Shown here: piece by piece, positions 40,594 through 49,300 of the stretch
Numbering within the stretch: the first letter of the stretch is position 1
Layout of the letters: the number at the start of each line of letters is the position of its first letter
Assembly: GCA_020632715.1 (NCBI GenBank)
Contig: JACKFA010000013.1
Coordinates: 85,457 to 149,456 of the forward strand
DNA: 64,000 bases
DNA from: Deltaproteobacteria bacterium
GTDB lineage: Bacteria; Myxococcota_A; UBA9042; PHBI01
Direction: 5' to 3'
Notes under the pieces: generated by a model
The model's input: only the letters and a program-made list of their open reading frames with translations
Told to the model about the DNA's origin: nothing
Database searches by the model: none
Program-made: the position numbers and the translations under genes

Positions 40594-41220
40594 TCAGTCG
40601 GTCGGGGGCGGCGCGTCCAGGAGCCCCTCGGCGAGCGCGTAGGCGACGAGGTCCGCCACGCTGTGGCGCCCGAGCTTCCGCCGCACGTTCGCGAGGTGGT
40701 TCGACACCGTGCACGAGTGCACGTCGAGCTCGGCGGCGATGTCGGCGACCGGGAGCCCGCTCACGAGGCGCATGAAGACCTGGTGCTCGCGGGCCGTGAG
40801 CGTCGTGTGCGGCGCGGCGGCGTCGGCCTCGTCGGCCTCCGGGGCCTCCACGAGGCCGCGCGCGGCGCGCTCCACGGCGAGGACGAGGTCGCCGGGCGGC
40901 CGCTCCTTCGAGACGTAGGCGGCGGCGCCCCCCTTGAGCACGCGCGCGGCGAACTGGTCCTCGGGGTGCATCGAGTGCACGACCACCGGCAGCGTCGGGT
41001 GCTTCCGGCGCACGCGGCGGAGGACCTCGACGCCGTTCACGATGGGGAGCGAGAGGTCGAGCACGAGCACGTCGGCGCGCCCGAGGTCGGCCGCGTTCAG
41101 GACCTGGCGCCCGTCGGTCGCCTCGCCGATGACCTCGAAGCCGCCGAGCTCCGTGAGGACCTGCTTGAGCCCGACGCGCACGACGCCGTGATCGTCGGCG
41201 ATGAAGACCCGGATCGTCAC
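40594..41220 (-). CDS. NarL/FixJ-family response regulator
   Basis: The product is 208 residues. The receiver domain begins VTIRVFIADDHGVVRVGLKQ, with Asp9 and Asp10 in the acidic pocket and the phosphoryl-accepting Asp55 in VLVLDLSLPIVNG. A lysine in YVSKERP completes the site. The LuxR-type HTH covers about 145-200 (LTAREHQVFMRLVSGLPVAD, NHLANVRRKLGRHSVADLV). The GTG at 41220 overlaps the histidine kinase stop by four bases. Its stop abuts the convergent lectin-like lipoprotein at the palindrome CTGATCAG. Confidence 0.94.
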   Translation of the reverse strand: MTIRVFIADDHGVVRVGLKQVLTELGGFEVIGEATDGRQVLNAADLGRADVLVLDLSLPIVNGVEVLRRVRRKHPTLPVVVHSMHPEDQFAARVLKGGAAAYVSKERPPGDLVLAVERAARGLVEAPEADEADAAAPHTTLTAREHQVFMRLVSGLPVADIAAELDVHSCTVSNHLANVRRKLGRHSVADLVAYALAEGLLDAPPPTD

Positions 41221-42647
41221 GGTCGCGCCTCCGTCGTCGCGACCTCGCCGATCGTCGCCGGCGCGATGGCGGCAGGGACGGGGGCGAGCGGGATCTCCGC
41301 CGCGAGGCGCGCCCCCTGGCCCGGGGCCGTCGTGACCGTGAAGCGCCCGCCGCAGGCGTGGACGCGCTCCCGGAGGCCGAGGAGCCCGAAGCCCTCGGTC
41401 GCGGCGGCCGCGTCGAAGCCCAGCCCGTCGTCGGCGACGCTCGCGACGAGCGCGTCGCCCACGAGGTCGAGGCCGAGCGTCAGGTGGCCGGGCGCGCCGT
41501 GCTTGAGCGCGTTCGTGCTGCCCTCCTGGAGCACGCGGAAGGCGACGAGGTTCACGTCGGCGTCGAAGGCGTGGCCGTCGTCGGCGGCGACCGCGGCGCG
41601 GAAGGCGTCGGAGGCGACGAGCTCGCACGGGAGGCCGGCGGTCTTGACGACGTAGTCGCGGAGCCACTCGGCGGCGGGGAGGAGGCCGAGATCGTCGAGG
41701 ATCCGCGGCCGCAGGGTCGAGACGAAGCCGCGCACGGTGCTCGTCGTGCCGTCGATGAGCGCGGCGAGGTCCTCGATGAGGGCCTGCGCCTCGTCGGGGC
41801 GGCGCGCGACGCGGTCTTCGAGGCGCGCGACGGTGTAGCGCATCGCCGTGAGCCCCTGCCCGAGGTTGTCGTGCAGCTCGCGCGCGATGCGGCGCCGCTC
41901 CCCCTCCTGCACGCCGTCGAGGTGGAGCGCGAGCGCGCGGAGGTCGCTCGTGCGCTCGGCGACCGTGGCGGAGAGGGAGTCGGTCAAGGCCGCGAGCTCG
42001 GCGCTCGTGGCGTCCGCGGCGCGGCGGTCGAAGAAGGCGCGGCGCATGATGCGGAGGTAGAGCTCGCCGATGGCCACCGTGAAGAGCGCGGCGAACACGA
42101 GGAAGCTGACCTGGCCTTGAGCCGTCGGCGCGGCCCAGTTGGCGGGGAAGGGCAGGAAGAAGGCGAGCGGGAGCGCAGCAGCGATGATGGCCGTCCCGAG
42201 GAGGCGACCCGGGAGCCGCAGCGGGATGAACGCGGCCGGGACGACGCCGAGGTAGGCGTTCGCGAGCCACGTGAGGTCCGGCCCGCCGAGCTCGCCGAGG
42301 GAGTAGCCGAAGGTCGCCATGAGGGCCGCGTAGAAGAGCGGGGCGGCGACGAGCGGCACGCGGCCGCCGGGGCGCCAGACGGCGAACACGAGGAGGGCGG
42401 CGACCTCGACGACCACCGCGCGGACGCGGAGGTCGAAGAACACGGCGACGTGGCGCTCGTCGGGCATGACGAGCGGGTCCGTGGGCCACCAGATCACGGT
42501 GAAGAGGAAGATGATGACGGACGCGAGCACGCCGAGGTGAGTCGTCATCGTCGTGCGGTAGGCGTCGAACGCGGCCTCGTCCTCGGCGGAGCCGTGGACG
42601 GCGCGCAGCATGGGGGGCACGAGGCGGGCGAGGCGTTCCCGGAGCAA
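41217..42647 (-). CDS. Membrane histidine kinase, HisKA_3/NarX type
   Basis: The product is about 476 residues and pairs with the response regulator it overlaps. Six membrane segments lie at about 38-54, 76-92, 97-114, 128-143, 150-168 and 180-198. A coiled region then leads to the phospho-acceptor RRRIARELHDNLGQGLTAMR, His259. The ATPase domain shows FRVLQEGSTNALKHG, VADDGLGFD and GFGLLGLRERVHACGGRF. No sensory domain outside the membrane is apparent. The start is uncertain: TTG at 42647 has AGAGGA at good spacing, but GTG 42620 and ATG 42611 are also possible. Confidence 0.9.
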   Translation of the reverse strand: MLRERLARLVPPMLRAVHGSAEDEAAFDAYRTTMTTHLGVLASVIIFLFTVIWWPTDPLVMPDERHVAVFFDLRVRAVVVEVAALLVFAVWRPGGRVPLVAAPLFYAALMATFGYSLGELGGPDLTWLANAYLGVVPAAFIPLRLPGRLLGTAIIAAALPLAFFLPFPANWAAPTAQGQVSFLVFAALFTVAIGELYLRIMRRAFFDRRAADATSAELAALTDSLSATVAERTSDLRALALHLDGVQEGERRRIARELHDNLGQGLTAMRYTVARLEDRVARRPDEAQALIEDLAALIDGTTSTVRGFVSTLRPRILDDLGLLPAAEWLRDYVVKTAGLPCELVASDAFRAAVAADDGHAFDADVNLVAFRVLQEGSTNALKHGAPGHLTLGLDLVGDALVASVADDGLGFDAAAATEGFGLLGLRERVHACGGRFTVTTAPGQGARLAAEIPLAPVPAAIAPATIGEVATTEARP

Positions 42648-42775
42648 GGCGCGGTCCTCTCTCGATGGCGCGGGTGGCTGTGCTGGGTGAGCGCGCTCGA
42701 TTATACCCGGGCGAAGGCGGCGCGCCAGCGGGCGAGGCGTTGCCGGGCGCGCGCCGGCGTGGCAGCGTCGGGGCC

Positions 42776-43528
42776 ATGGACGCGGCGCTCGAGGCGGCGG
42801 TGGCACACTTCGCGGAGCACGGCTGGGCCGTGGTGCGAGGGGCCGTGGCGGCGCCCGCGGCCGCGGCGCTCGCGGCGGCGTCGGAGGCGCTGCTCCCGAC
42901 GACCGTGGCCGCGTCGATGGTGGGCGACGAGGGGGTCCCCCAGGTGACGGAGCCGTCGCGGCGGCACCCGGCCCTCGCGGCCTGGCTCCGTGAGCGGCGG
43001 CCCTTCGCGGCGGCGGCGGCGATGCTCGGGGCGCGTCGCGTGCAGCTGCTCCAGGACGTGCTGCTCGTGAAGCCGCCGCGCCCTGGAGCGCGCCTCGCGT
43101 GGCACCAGGACGCCGCCTACTTCGGGTTCGTCGCGGGCTTCGCGACCGCGTCGGTGCGGCTCGCGCTCGGCCCGTGCACCGTCGCGAGCGGCTGCATGTG
43201 GGTGCTCGACGGCACCCACCGCGAGGGGCTCGCGCGCAGCGACGAGGGCGACGCGCTCGTGCGCGACGGGCGCCCCGAGGCCCTGCGCGCGCGCGGCATG
43301 GCGGGGGCGGTGGCCGTCGAGCTCGCGCCGGGCGACGTGAGCGTGCACCACGCCCTCACGTTCCACGGCAGCTTCGAGAACACCACGGACCTGGCGCGCC
43401 GCACGCTCGTCGCCCACGTCGCGAGCGCGGACGCCGCCATCGACGCGGCGCGCCTCCCGCCGGGGGTGCCGCTCGGCGCCGACGGGCGCCTCGACCGCGC
43501 GCGCTACCCGCTCCTCCCGGTCGCCTGA
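42776..43528 (+). CDS. Phytanoyl-CoA dioxygenase (PhyH)-family protein
   Basis: The product is 250 residues, a non-heme Fe(II)/2-oxoglutarate dioxygenase of the PhyH family. Motifs in order are HFAEHGWAVVRGAV at the N-terminus, ARLAWHQDAAYFGF (HxD iron ligands), SGCMWVLDGTHREG, and SVHHALTFHGSFENTT followed by RRTLVAH (distal His and the Arg that binds 2-oxoglutarate). The length fits. Members hydroxylate diverse lipids and small molecules; the substrate here is unknown. The ATG at 42776 has no strong ribosome binding site. It diverges from the two-component operon. Confidence 0.88.
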   Translation: MDAALEAAVAHFAEHGWAVVRGAVAAPAAAALAAASEALLPTTVAASMVGDEGVPQVTEPSRRHPALAAWLRERRPFAAAAAMLGARRVQLLQDVLLVKPPRPGARLAWHQDAAYFGFVAGFATASVRLALGPCTVASGCMWVLDGTHREGLARSDEGDALVRDGRPEALRARGMAGAVAVELAPGDVSVHHALTFHGSFENTTDLARRTLVAHVASADAAIDAARLPPGVPLGADGRLDRARYPLLPVA

Positions 43529-43563
43529 CGACCGGAACGAGACGCGCGCCGTCGCGATCGAGA

Positions 43564-44196
43564 TCAGGCGCGCGGGAAGTCGCCCACGGCCGCCCGCAGC
43601 TCCTGCTTCGCCGAGGTCATCAGCAGGTCCTCGAGCTCGCTCAGGAGCGCCGGCGCCTTCCCGCGGCAGGCCGCGTAGAAGCGCTGCTCCTCGTGGCCGA
43701 GGCCGGCGGCGCCGTAGAGCTCGTAGAGCGTCATCACGTCGTTCGCGTCGCGCACGAGCTGCTCGAAGGCCGCGAGCACCTCGGGCGTCGTCCCGGGCGC
43801 CGCGAGCACGGCCGGCGCGAGCTTCACCTGCTCGCCCGGGTGCGCGAGGAAGTAGTCCATCAGCCGCTCCGCGGCGGCCTCGGAGAGCGACGCCCCGAGG
43901 TGCCCGGCGAGGAGCTGCGCGAGCCGTTCGCTCGGCGCCTTCACGTAGAGGTCGGCCACGCGGTCGGCGAAGCTCGCTGGCGGCGGGATCGCCCCCCACA
44001 CGCGCTCCCCGTAGGCGCGCTCCTCGGCGTCACCCGACGACACGAGCGCCCACACCGCCTCGTGCGCGGCGGCCTGCGCCCCCGCGTCGGCCGCGGCGTA
44101 ACCGTCGGCGAGCGGGGCGAGCCCGTCGCTGTGCTTCGAGTAGCTCTCGTCGCTCTCGAGATCACGGAGGCGCTTGCGCGCTTCGCTCGGGGTCAA
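43564..44196 (-). CDS. Hypothetical helical protein downstream of the DUF4157 gene
   Basis: The product is 210 residues and almost entirely helical, beginning MTPSEARKRLRDLESDESYS. Repeated segments such as ALVSSGDAEERAYGERVWGA and AERLMDYFLAHPGEQVKLAP suggest HEAT/ARM-like helical repeats. There is no signal peptide or catalytic motif and I do not recognise the family. The start is TTG at 44196, fixed by a strong GGGAGG six bases upstream. It lies 15 bp after the DUF4157 gene on the same strand, so the two are probably co-transcribed and may act together, for example as effector and partner. Confidence 0.75.
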   Translation of the reverse strand: MTPSEARKRLRDLESDESYSKHSDGLAPLADGYAAADAGAQAAAHEAVWALVSSGDAEERAYGERVWGAIPPPASFADRVADLYVKAPSERLAQLLAGHLGASLSEAAAERLMDYFLAHPGEQVKLAPAVLAAPGTTPEVLAAFEQLVRDANDVMTLYELYGAAGLGHEEQRFYAACRGKAPALLSELEDLLMTSAKQELRAAVGDFPRA

Positions 44197-44211
44197 GGTG
44201 CGCCTCCCTGC

Positions 44212-45537
44212 CTATCCGTTGATCTTCCGCAGGATGGTGCAGGCCGACAGGTTCGTCGGCGCGATCACGACCTCGGGCGCGCCGCCGCTCGTCACGCCGT
44301 AGCACTTCGACGGATCGTCGATCGCGGCGAACTGGTCGAAGGTGATGCCGTCCCACATCGTCGGCCGCCGCACCTTCCCGTCGAGGCCCGGGTCCGACTT
44401 CGGGAGCTCGACGATGCAGAAGCCGTGGTTGTACTCGGGCGACTCCTCGATCGCGCAGAGCTGCACGATGTCCTGGCCCGACGTCGCCGGGTCCACGAGC
44501 ACCGCCTTGTCGCCGCCGTACATCCAGTAGGCGCCCGCGGCGCCGCGTCCCTGGATCGTCGCGGCCGGCGTGTGGACCTGCGGGTTGAAGACCCCGCCCT
44601 TCTTCTTCCACTCGGTGAAATAGGCCTCGGCGCGGTCGCCCTTGTGGGCCGCCCAGTCCGCGCGCCCCGCGGCGTCGTCCTTGCCGTTCGCCTTCAGGAG
44701 ATCCGTCACGAAGGCCGGCGAGGGATCGCTGTACTTGATCATGTTGATGTACGGCACCGCCTTCATGAGCGGCACCGTCGGGAACGCGCCGTCCCCCTTC
44801 GTGAGCTTGCCCTTGAGCACCCACGTGTCCGTCGCGTCGCGCATCGCCTGCCACGCGTCCGCGCCGCCCTTCACGCGCGTCTGCACGTCCTTGAGCGAGT
44901 CCTCGCGGTGCGTCGGCACCTCGAAGCCGGTCTCCGTCACGAGCCGCCGCAGGCGCTCGCCGGCCTTGCCCGACGACAGCTTCCCGACCTCCTCGGCGAA
45001 CTTCAGCGGGTCGTCCGGGTTCACGCCGAGCGCGGCGCAGACCGTCGGATCCTCCTTGATGACCGCCACGTTGCGCCAAGTGCGCCACTCGGCGAGCGCG
45101 TTCGGATCGGTCAGGAGCTGCGCCACGTAGGTCGACGCGATCGGCACCATGTCGCCGCGCTCGTCCGGCGTGAGCGCGCGGTACGCCGGGCGGTGCGCCG
45201 GGTTCAGCCCCGCGTACTGCGCGAGGTGCGTCGGGTTCGCGACCATGACGGTCACGGCGTTCTGGTCCGGCCACGGCGCGAGCGTGAAGAACTCGGGGCG
45301 GAGCGCGGGGCTGATCGCGCCGAACGTGCGCTGGCTCGCGGGGTTCAGCGCCTTGAACTTCTCCCGGTCGCCGCCGGTCAGGGTCCCGGCCGCCGCCTTG
45401 GCGCCGGGATCCGCGATGCCCGCGACGAACGACCGCCACTCGGCCTCGGGGTCCGAGCCGGCCGCCCCGGCACCGCTGGGCGCGGGGGTCGGCGTCGGGC
45501 CCGTCGTCGGCCCGGGGGGCGCGTGCGCCGGCGTCAC
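44212..45537 (-). CDS. C-terminal part of the DUF4157 protein, in a shifted frame
   Basis: An open frame of 441 codons can start at the GTG at 45537, but the bases upstream continue the same Pro/Gly/Ala-rich linker (GPGPTAGPAPVTPAHAPPGP). It therefore looks like the rest of the gene that starts at 46255, separated by one frame change near 45585. The first 100 residues contain repeated LNPA(S/H)R-like motifs (FKALNPASQRTFGAI, YAGLNPAHRPAYRALTPDER). The larger C-terminal region has no recognised motif and ends TNLSACTILRKING. By analogy to other DUF4157 proteins, the C-terminus would be the variable effector part. That is inference. Confidence 0.75.
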   Translation of the reverse strand: MTPAHAPPGPTTGPTPTPAPSGAGAAGSDPEAEWRSFVAGIADPGAKAAAGTLTGGDREKFKALNPASQRTFGAISPALRPEFFTLAPWPDQNAVTVMVANPTHLAQYAGLNPAHRPAYRALTPDERGDMVPIASTYVAQLLTDPNALAEWRTWRNVAVIKEDPTVCAALGVNPDDPLKFAEEVGKLSSGKAGERLRRLVTETGFEVPTHREDSLKDVQTRVKGGADAWQAMRDATDTWVLKGKLTKGDGAFPTVPLMKAVPYINMIKYSDPSPAFVTDLLKANGKDDAAGRADWAAHKGDRAEAYFTEWKKKGGVFNPQVHTPAATIQGRGAAGAYWMYGGDKAVLVDPATSGQDIVQLCAIEESPEYNHGFCIVELPKSDPGLDGKVRRPTMWDGITFDQFAAIDDPSKCYGVTSGGAPEVVIAPTNLSACTILRKING

Positions 45538-46255
45538 GGGAGCAGGACCCGCCGTCGGCCCAGGTCCGCGCGGGGCTCCCTGGGGCCCCCGCGCCGCTCG
45601 GCGCCGGCCCGGGCGGCGTGTCCTCGCGCTGCACGGCCTTCTTCTGCACGCCGCCGCCGGCGCCGCCGCCCGCCATCTTGTCGAGGATGGGCTCGGCCGA
45701 CTTCCCGGACACCACGGCGTCCGCGACGGCGTCCGCGTGCTGCTCGTAGCTGTCGCCGCTCTGCCCGACGCCGCCCGCGAGCGACACGCCGGCGCGCTGC
45801 TGCACGACGTGCGCCGCCTCGTGCGCGGCCGTGTGGAGGCTCGGCGCGTCCTTGAACGCGACCGAGCTCCCGGTCGCGTAGGCCTCGGCGCCGATGGCGC
45901 TGCTCGCCTCGGCGGCCTTGCCCCCGACGTGGGCCTGGATCCCGCTCACGTCGTGGCGGCCGAACGCGCTCTGGATCGCGTCGCCGTGCGGCATCGACGA
46001 GCCGCTGCCCGCGACGCCCTCGGCGGCCGCCGCGTGGACGGCCTCGGTGCCGCCGCCGCCGCCGCCTTCGCGCTGGACGGCGGCCCACGAGGCCATCTGG
46101 ATGTTGCCGCCGGCAGCCTGGAGCGCGGCGAGCGACGTCACCGCCACGCCGGGCATGACGTGGGCGTCGATCGGCGCCTGAGCGCCGTCGTCACCACTCT
46201 CCCGCAGCTGGACCTCACGCGCCTCTGCAGCGCGACCGCTCTGATGATCTCTCAT
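45538..46255 (-). CDS. DUF4157 (eCIS-core) domain, N-terminal part of a frameshifted gene
   Basis: From the ATG at 46255 the product runs MRDHQSGRAAEAREVQLRES and then a DUF4157 domain: GDAIQSAFGRHDVSGIQAHV, AIGAEAYATGSSVAFKDAPS and LHTAAHEAAHVVQQRAG with the HExxH-type signature HEAAH. GDSYEQHADAVADAVVSGKS closes the domain. DUF4157/eCIS-core domains mark cargo or associated proteins of extracellular contractile injection systems, though many stand alone. No phage-tail-like genes are in this window. Within the following Pro/Gly-rich linker, near a GGGGGCCCC run at about 45585, the frame must shift to reach the C-terminal region at 44212-45537. The carboxylase gene is 86 bp upstream on the same strand. 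Confidence 0.75.
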
Positions 46256-46341
46256 CGAAACGCTCTCGTGTCTCTCGCCGACCCCGGAGGCAGCACGATA
46301 CCCCATCGCGGCGCCGAGAAGAAACCCTTCAGTCGGAAGCG

Positions 46342-49300
46342 TCAGCCGATCGCGACGGGGCTCGCACGCCGGCTCTTCTTCGCCGCCCCGGCGCCGTCCT
46401 GTTCGGCCGCCTTGTCGAGCACCTGCACGATCGCGGGCCGCAGCTCCGCCGGCGCCACCACCGCGTCGAGCGACCCCACCGCCACCGCGCGCTGCACCGT
46501 GTGCACCGCGTCGAACTCGCGCGCGACCGCCCCCTGGTGCTCGAGCACGAGCTCCGCCCGCAGCACCTCGAGCTCCGCGACGAGCCCCTCGCGCGCGGTC
46601 GGCGGCGCCGCCTCGATGGCGTCGCGCAGCGCCTGCATCCGCGGGTCGCGCTCGGCGCGCCGCTGCACGTCGCGCGGGAACACGACGGCCGCCGCCGGCG
46701 CCCCGCCGATGACGCTCGCGTAGCTCCCCTCGACCGCCATCGCCACGAGGCGATCGTTGAGCGCCTTCGAGAAGACCACGTAGGCGCCGCCGTGGTAGCG
46801 GCTCACCACCACGAAGACGATGCTCCCGTCGAAGTCGACGACCGCCCGCCCGATCTCGGCGCCGAGCTCGAGCTGGAGCCGCCGCATCGACTCGGGGCTC
46901 CCGTCGAAGCCCGACAGGTTCGCGAGGCACACGACCGGCCGGTTGCCGCTCGCCTGCCGGATCGCCCGCGCGACCTTCTTGCTGCCGGTCGGGAAGAGCG
47001 TCCCCGCCGTCCACGCGTCGGGCCCGTCGAGCGGCACCGCGCCCCGCCGCGTGAGCGAGCGGCCCTCGAAGCCGATGACGCACGCCGCGTGCCCGCCGAC
47101 GTGCGCGTCCCAGACGAGCGCCGTCTCGGCGCCCTCCATGTCGGCGTAGCGCTCGAGCACGCCCCCGTCGGCGTCGACGACCGCCTGCATCACCTCGCGG
47201 ATCGCGAACGGCTTCTTCCGCCCGGGGTTCGCCTCGGCGCTGAAGATGTCGCCGACCGTCTCGAAGCTCTCGCCCGCGGTCGCCCGGTACGGGCTCGCGA
47301 GCACGCTCCGCGCCACGGGGTCAGCCGTCGCCTGCCGCCGCACGCCCTTCTCGCCGGGCACGACGTAGGTGTAGGCGTAGTGCTCGAAGAGGATCCGGTA
47401 CGCGTCGCCGAGGTTCCGCGCGCTGTACTGCGCCTGCCCGTTCGGCCCCATGATGCGCTCGTAGCCGCCGATCCCGCGCTCGTCCTCGGCCGCGACGCTG
47501 CCCGAAACCTCGAGCGCCTTCTTCCCGGTGAGCACCATGCTCCCGTCGGTGGTCATGATGAGGACGCCGCGCGTGTGCATGAGCATCGTCGCCTCGGCGT
47601 TCCAGTAGCTCTGCGCTCCCACGTTCACGCCGGCGACGACGATGTTGATCTCGCCCCCCGCCTCCGTGAACGTGACGATCCGCCGCAGCACCTTCGCGGT
47701 CCAGTCGAGGTTCTCGGTGCCGCTCTCCATCGAGATGAGCGCGCCCGCGCTCACCGGCAGCCACTCGAGCGGCACGCGCCGCTCCGCCGCGAGGTCGATG
47801 GCGGCGATGATCCGCCGACACTCGGGCTCCGCGAGCGCGCCCATCGCCTTCGTCGGGTCGCTCGCGAGGAAGACGCGCGTCATCCCCTCCGGGTGCTTCT
47901 TCGTCGTGTGCGTCACGAGCCCGCAGACGATGCCCGCGACGTTCTCGCCGAAGGGCCGCTCCACGGCGACGAGGCGCGCGCCGCCCGCGTCGAGGTCGAG
48001 CTCCACGAAGCGCCCGTTCGCCATGTCGGGGTGCGGCGTCATCGCCGCGTCCGCGCCCGCCGTGCCCTCGAGGGAGCGCACGATCTCGTACGGGTAGATG
48101 ACGCCGAGCCGGCGGCACTGCTCCGCGCGCACCTGGTACTCGGTCGCCGGCCGCATCGGCGCGCACGACGGCGTCCCGTCGTGCACCTCGAGGCGGTGCC
48201 GCCCGCGCTTCGCGAACGAGAGCACGCGCCGCTCGACGACCCCGTCGCGCACGACCCGCGCCTGCACCGTCACCTTCTGGAGCCCGAGCCCGCGCGTCGG
48301 GCCCTCGAAGCGCCGCGCCACCGCGGCGAGCCCCTTCGTCGTCGCCGTGATCGGCTGCTCGAAGTGGAGAATGATTCGATTGAGATAATATCGCCGGCGG
48401 GCGTCCCGCTCGGCCTGCGCCTCGCGCACGGCGCGGAGGCACTCGGCGAGGACCCAGTCGAACTCGCGCCGATCGCTGCCGGCCGCGAAGCCGCCGTCGG
48501 CGATGGCCGGCACGGAGCCGACCTCCGCGTACACGACGATGCGCTCGTCCTTCGCGTTGGTCTTCGCGCGCACGCGGTAGACGAGCACCGGATCGGCCGC
48601 GTCGAGGCGCTCGAGGTCGAAGCCGTCGAGGCGCCACAGCTCGAGCCGCCGCGCGCGCTCCGGGTGGACGCCGCCGAAGCGCGTCTCCTCCTCCCAGCGC
48701 CCGCTCCCGTCGGCCGCGGGGATCCAGCTCCGGTGCCGCGCCGTGACGCCGTCCTCGCTCCAGGACACGGCGACCCGCGTCACCTCCGGGAGCCGCGGCA
48801 GCGCCGGCAGCACGGCCGCCACCCGCGCGTCCGTCGCGACGCCGCCCGCGAGCACCAGGTGCACCTCGAAGCGCCCGCCGGCCGCCTGCTCCTGCATCGC
48901 GGGCCCGAGCGCGCGCACCGCCGCCGGCACGAGCGCGACCGGCACGAGCGCCGCGAGGCTCCTGACGCCGCTCTCGCCCACGATCGCGCGGCATCCCACG
49001 CCGAGGACCGTCGACGACACCGGCGTCATCGACGCCTCCGCCCCATAGAGGCGCCGCAGGAGCGCCTCGATCGGCGGCTGCTCGGCCGTGCCCCCCGGGG
49101 CCGCGAGCTCGACGCCGAGCGGTCGCGCCCGCCGCGGCGCCTCGGCGCGCGCGCGGCGGAACATGAGGTAGCGCGCCTGCTGCGCGTTGTCGCGGAGCAT
49201 CGGGTAGTCGGCCCGCGCGGCCTCCGCCGTGCGCGCGAGGTAGAGCGGGAGCTCGCGCATGTCCTCGAAGTTGTCGCCCGCGGCGTGGAGCGCCATGAGC

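Noticed and set aside
44162..45537. Continuation of the DUF4157 frame to a stop at 44162
   Set aside because: After about 45540 that frame becomes Arg-rich and overlaps a frame with better codon bias and plausible protein sequence; a frame change is the better explanation.
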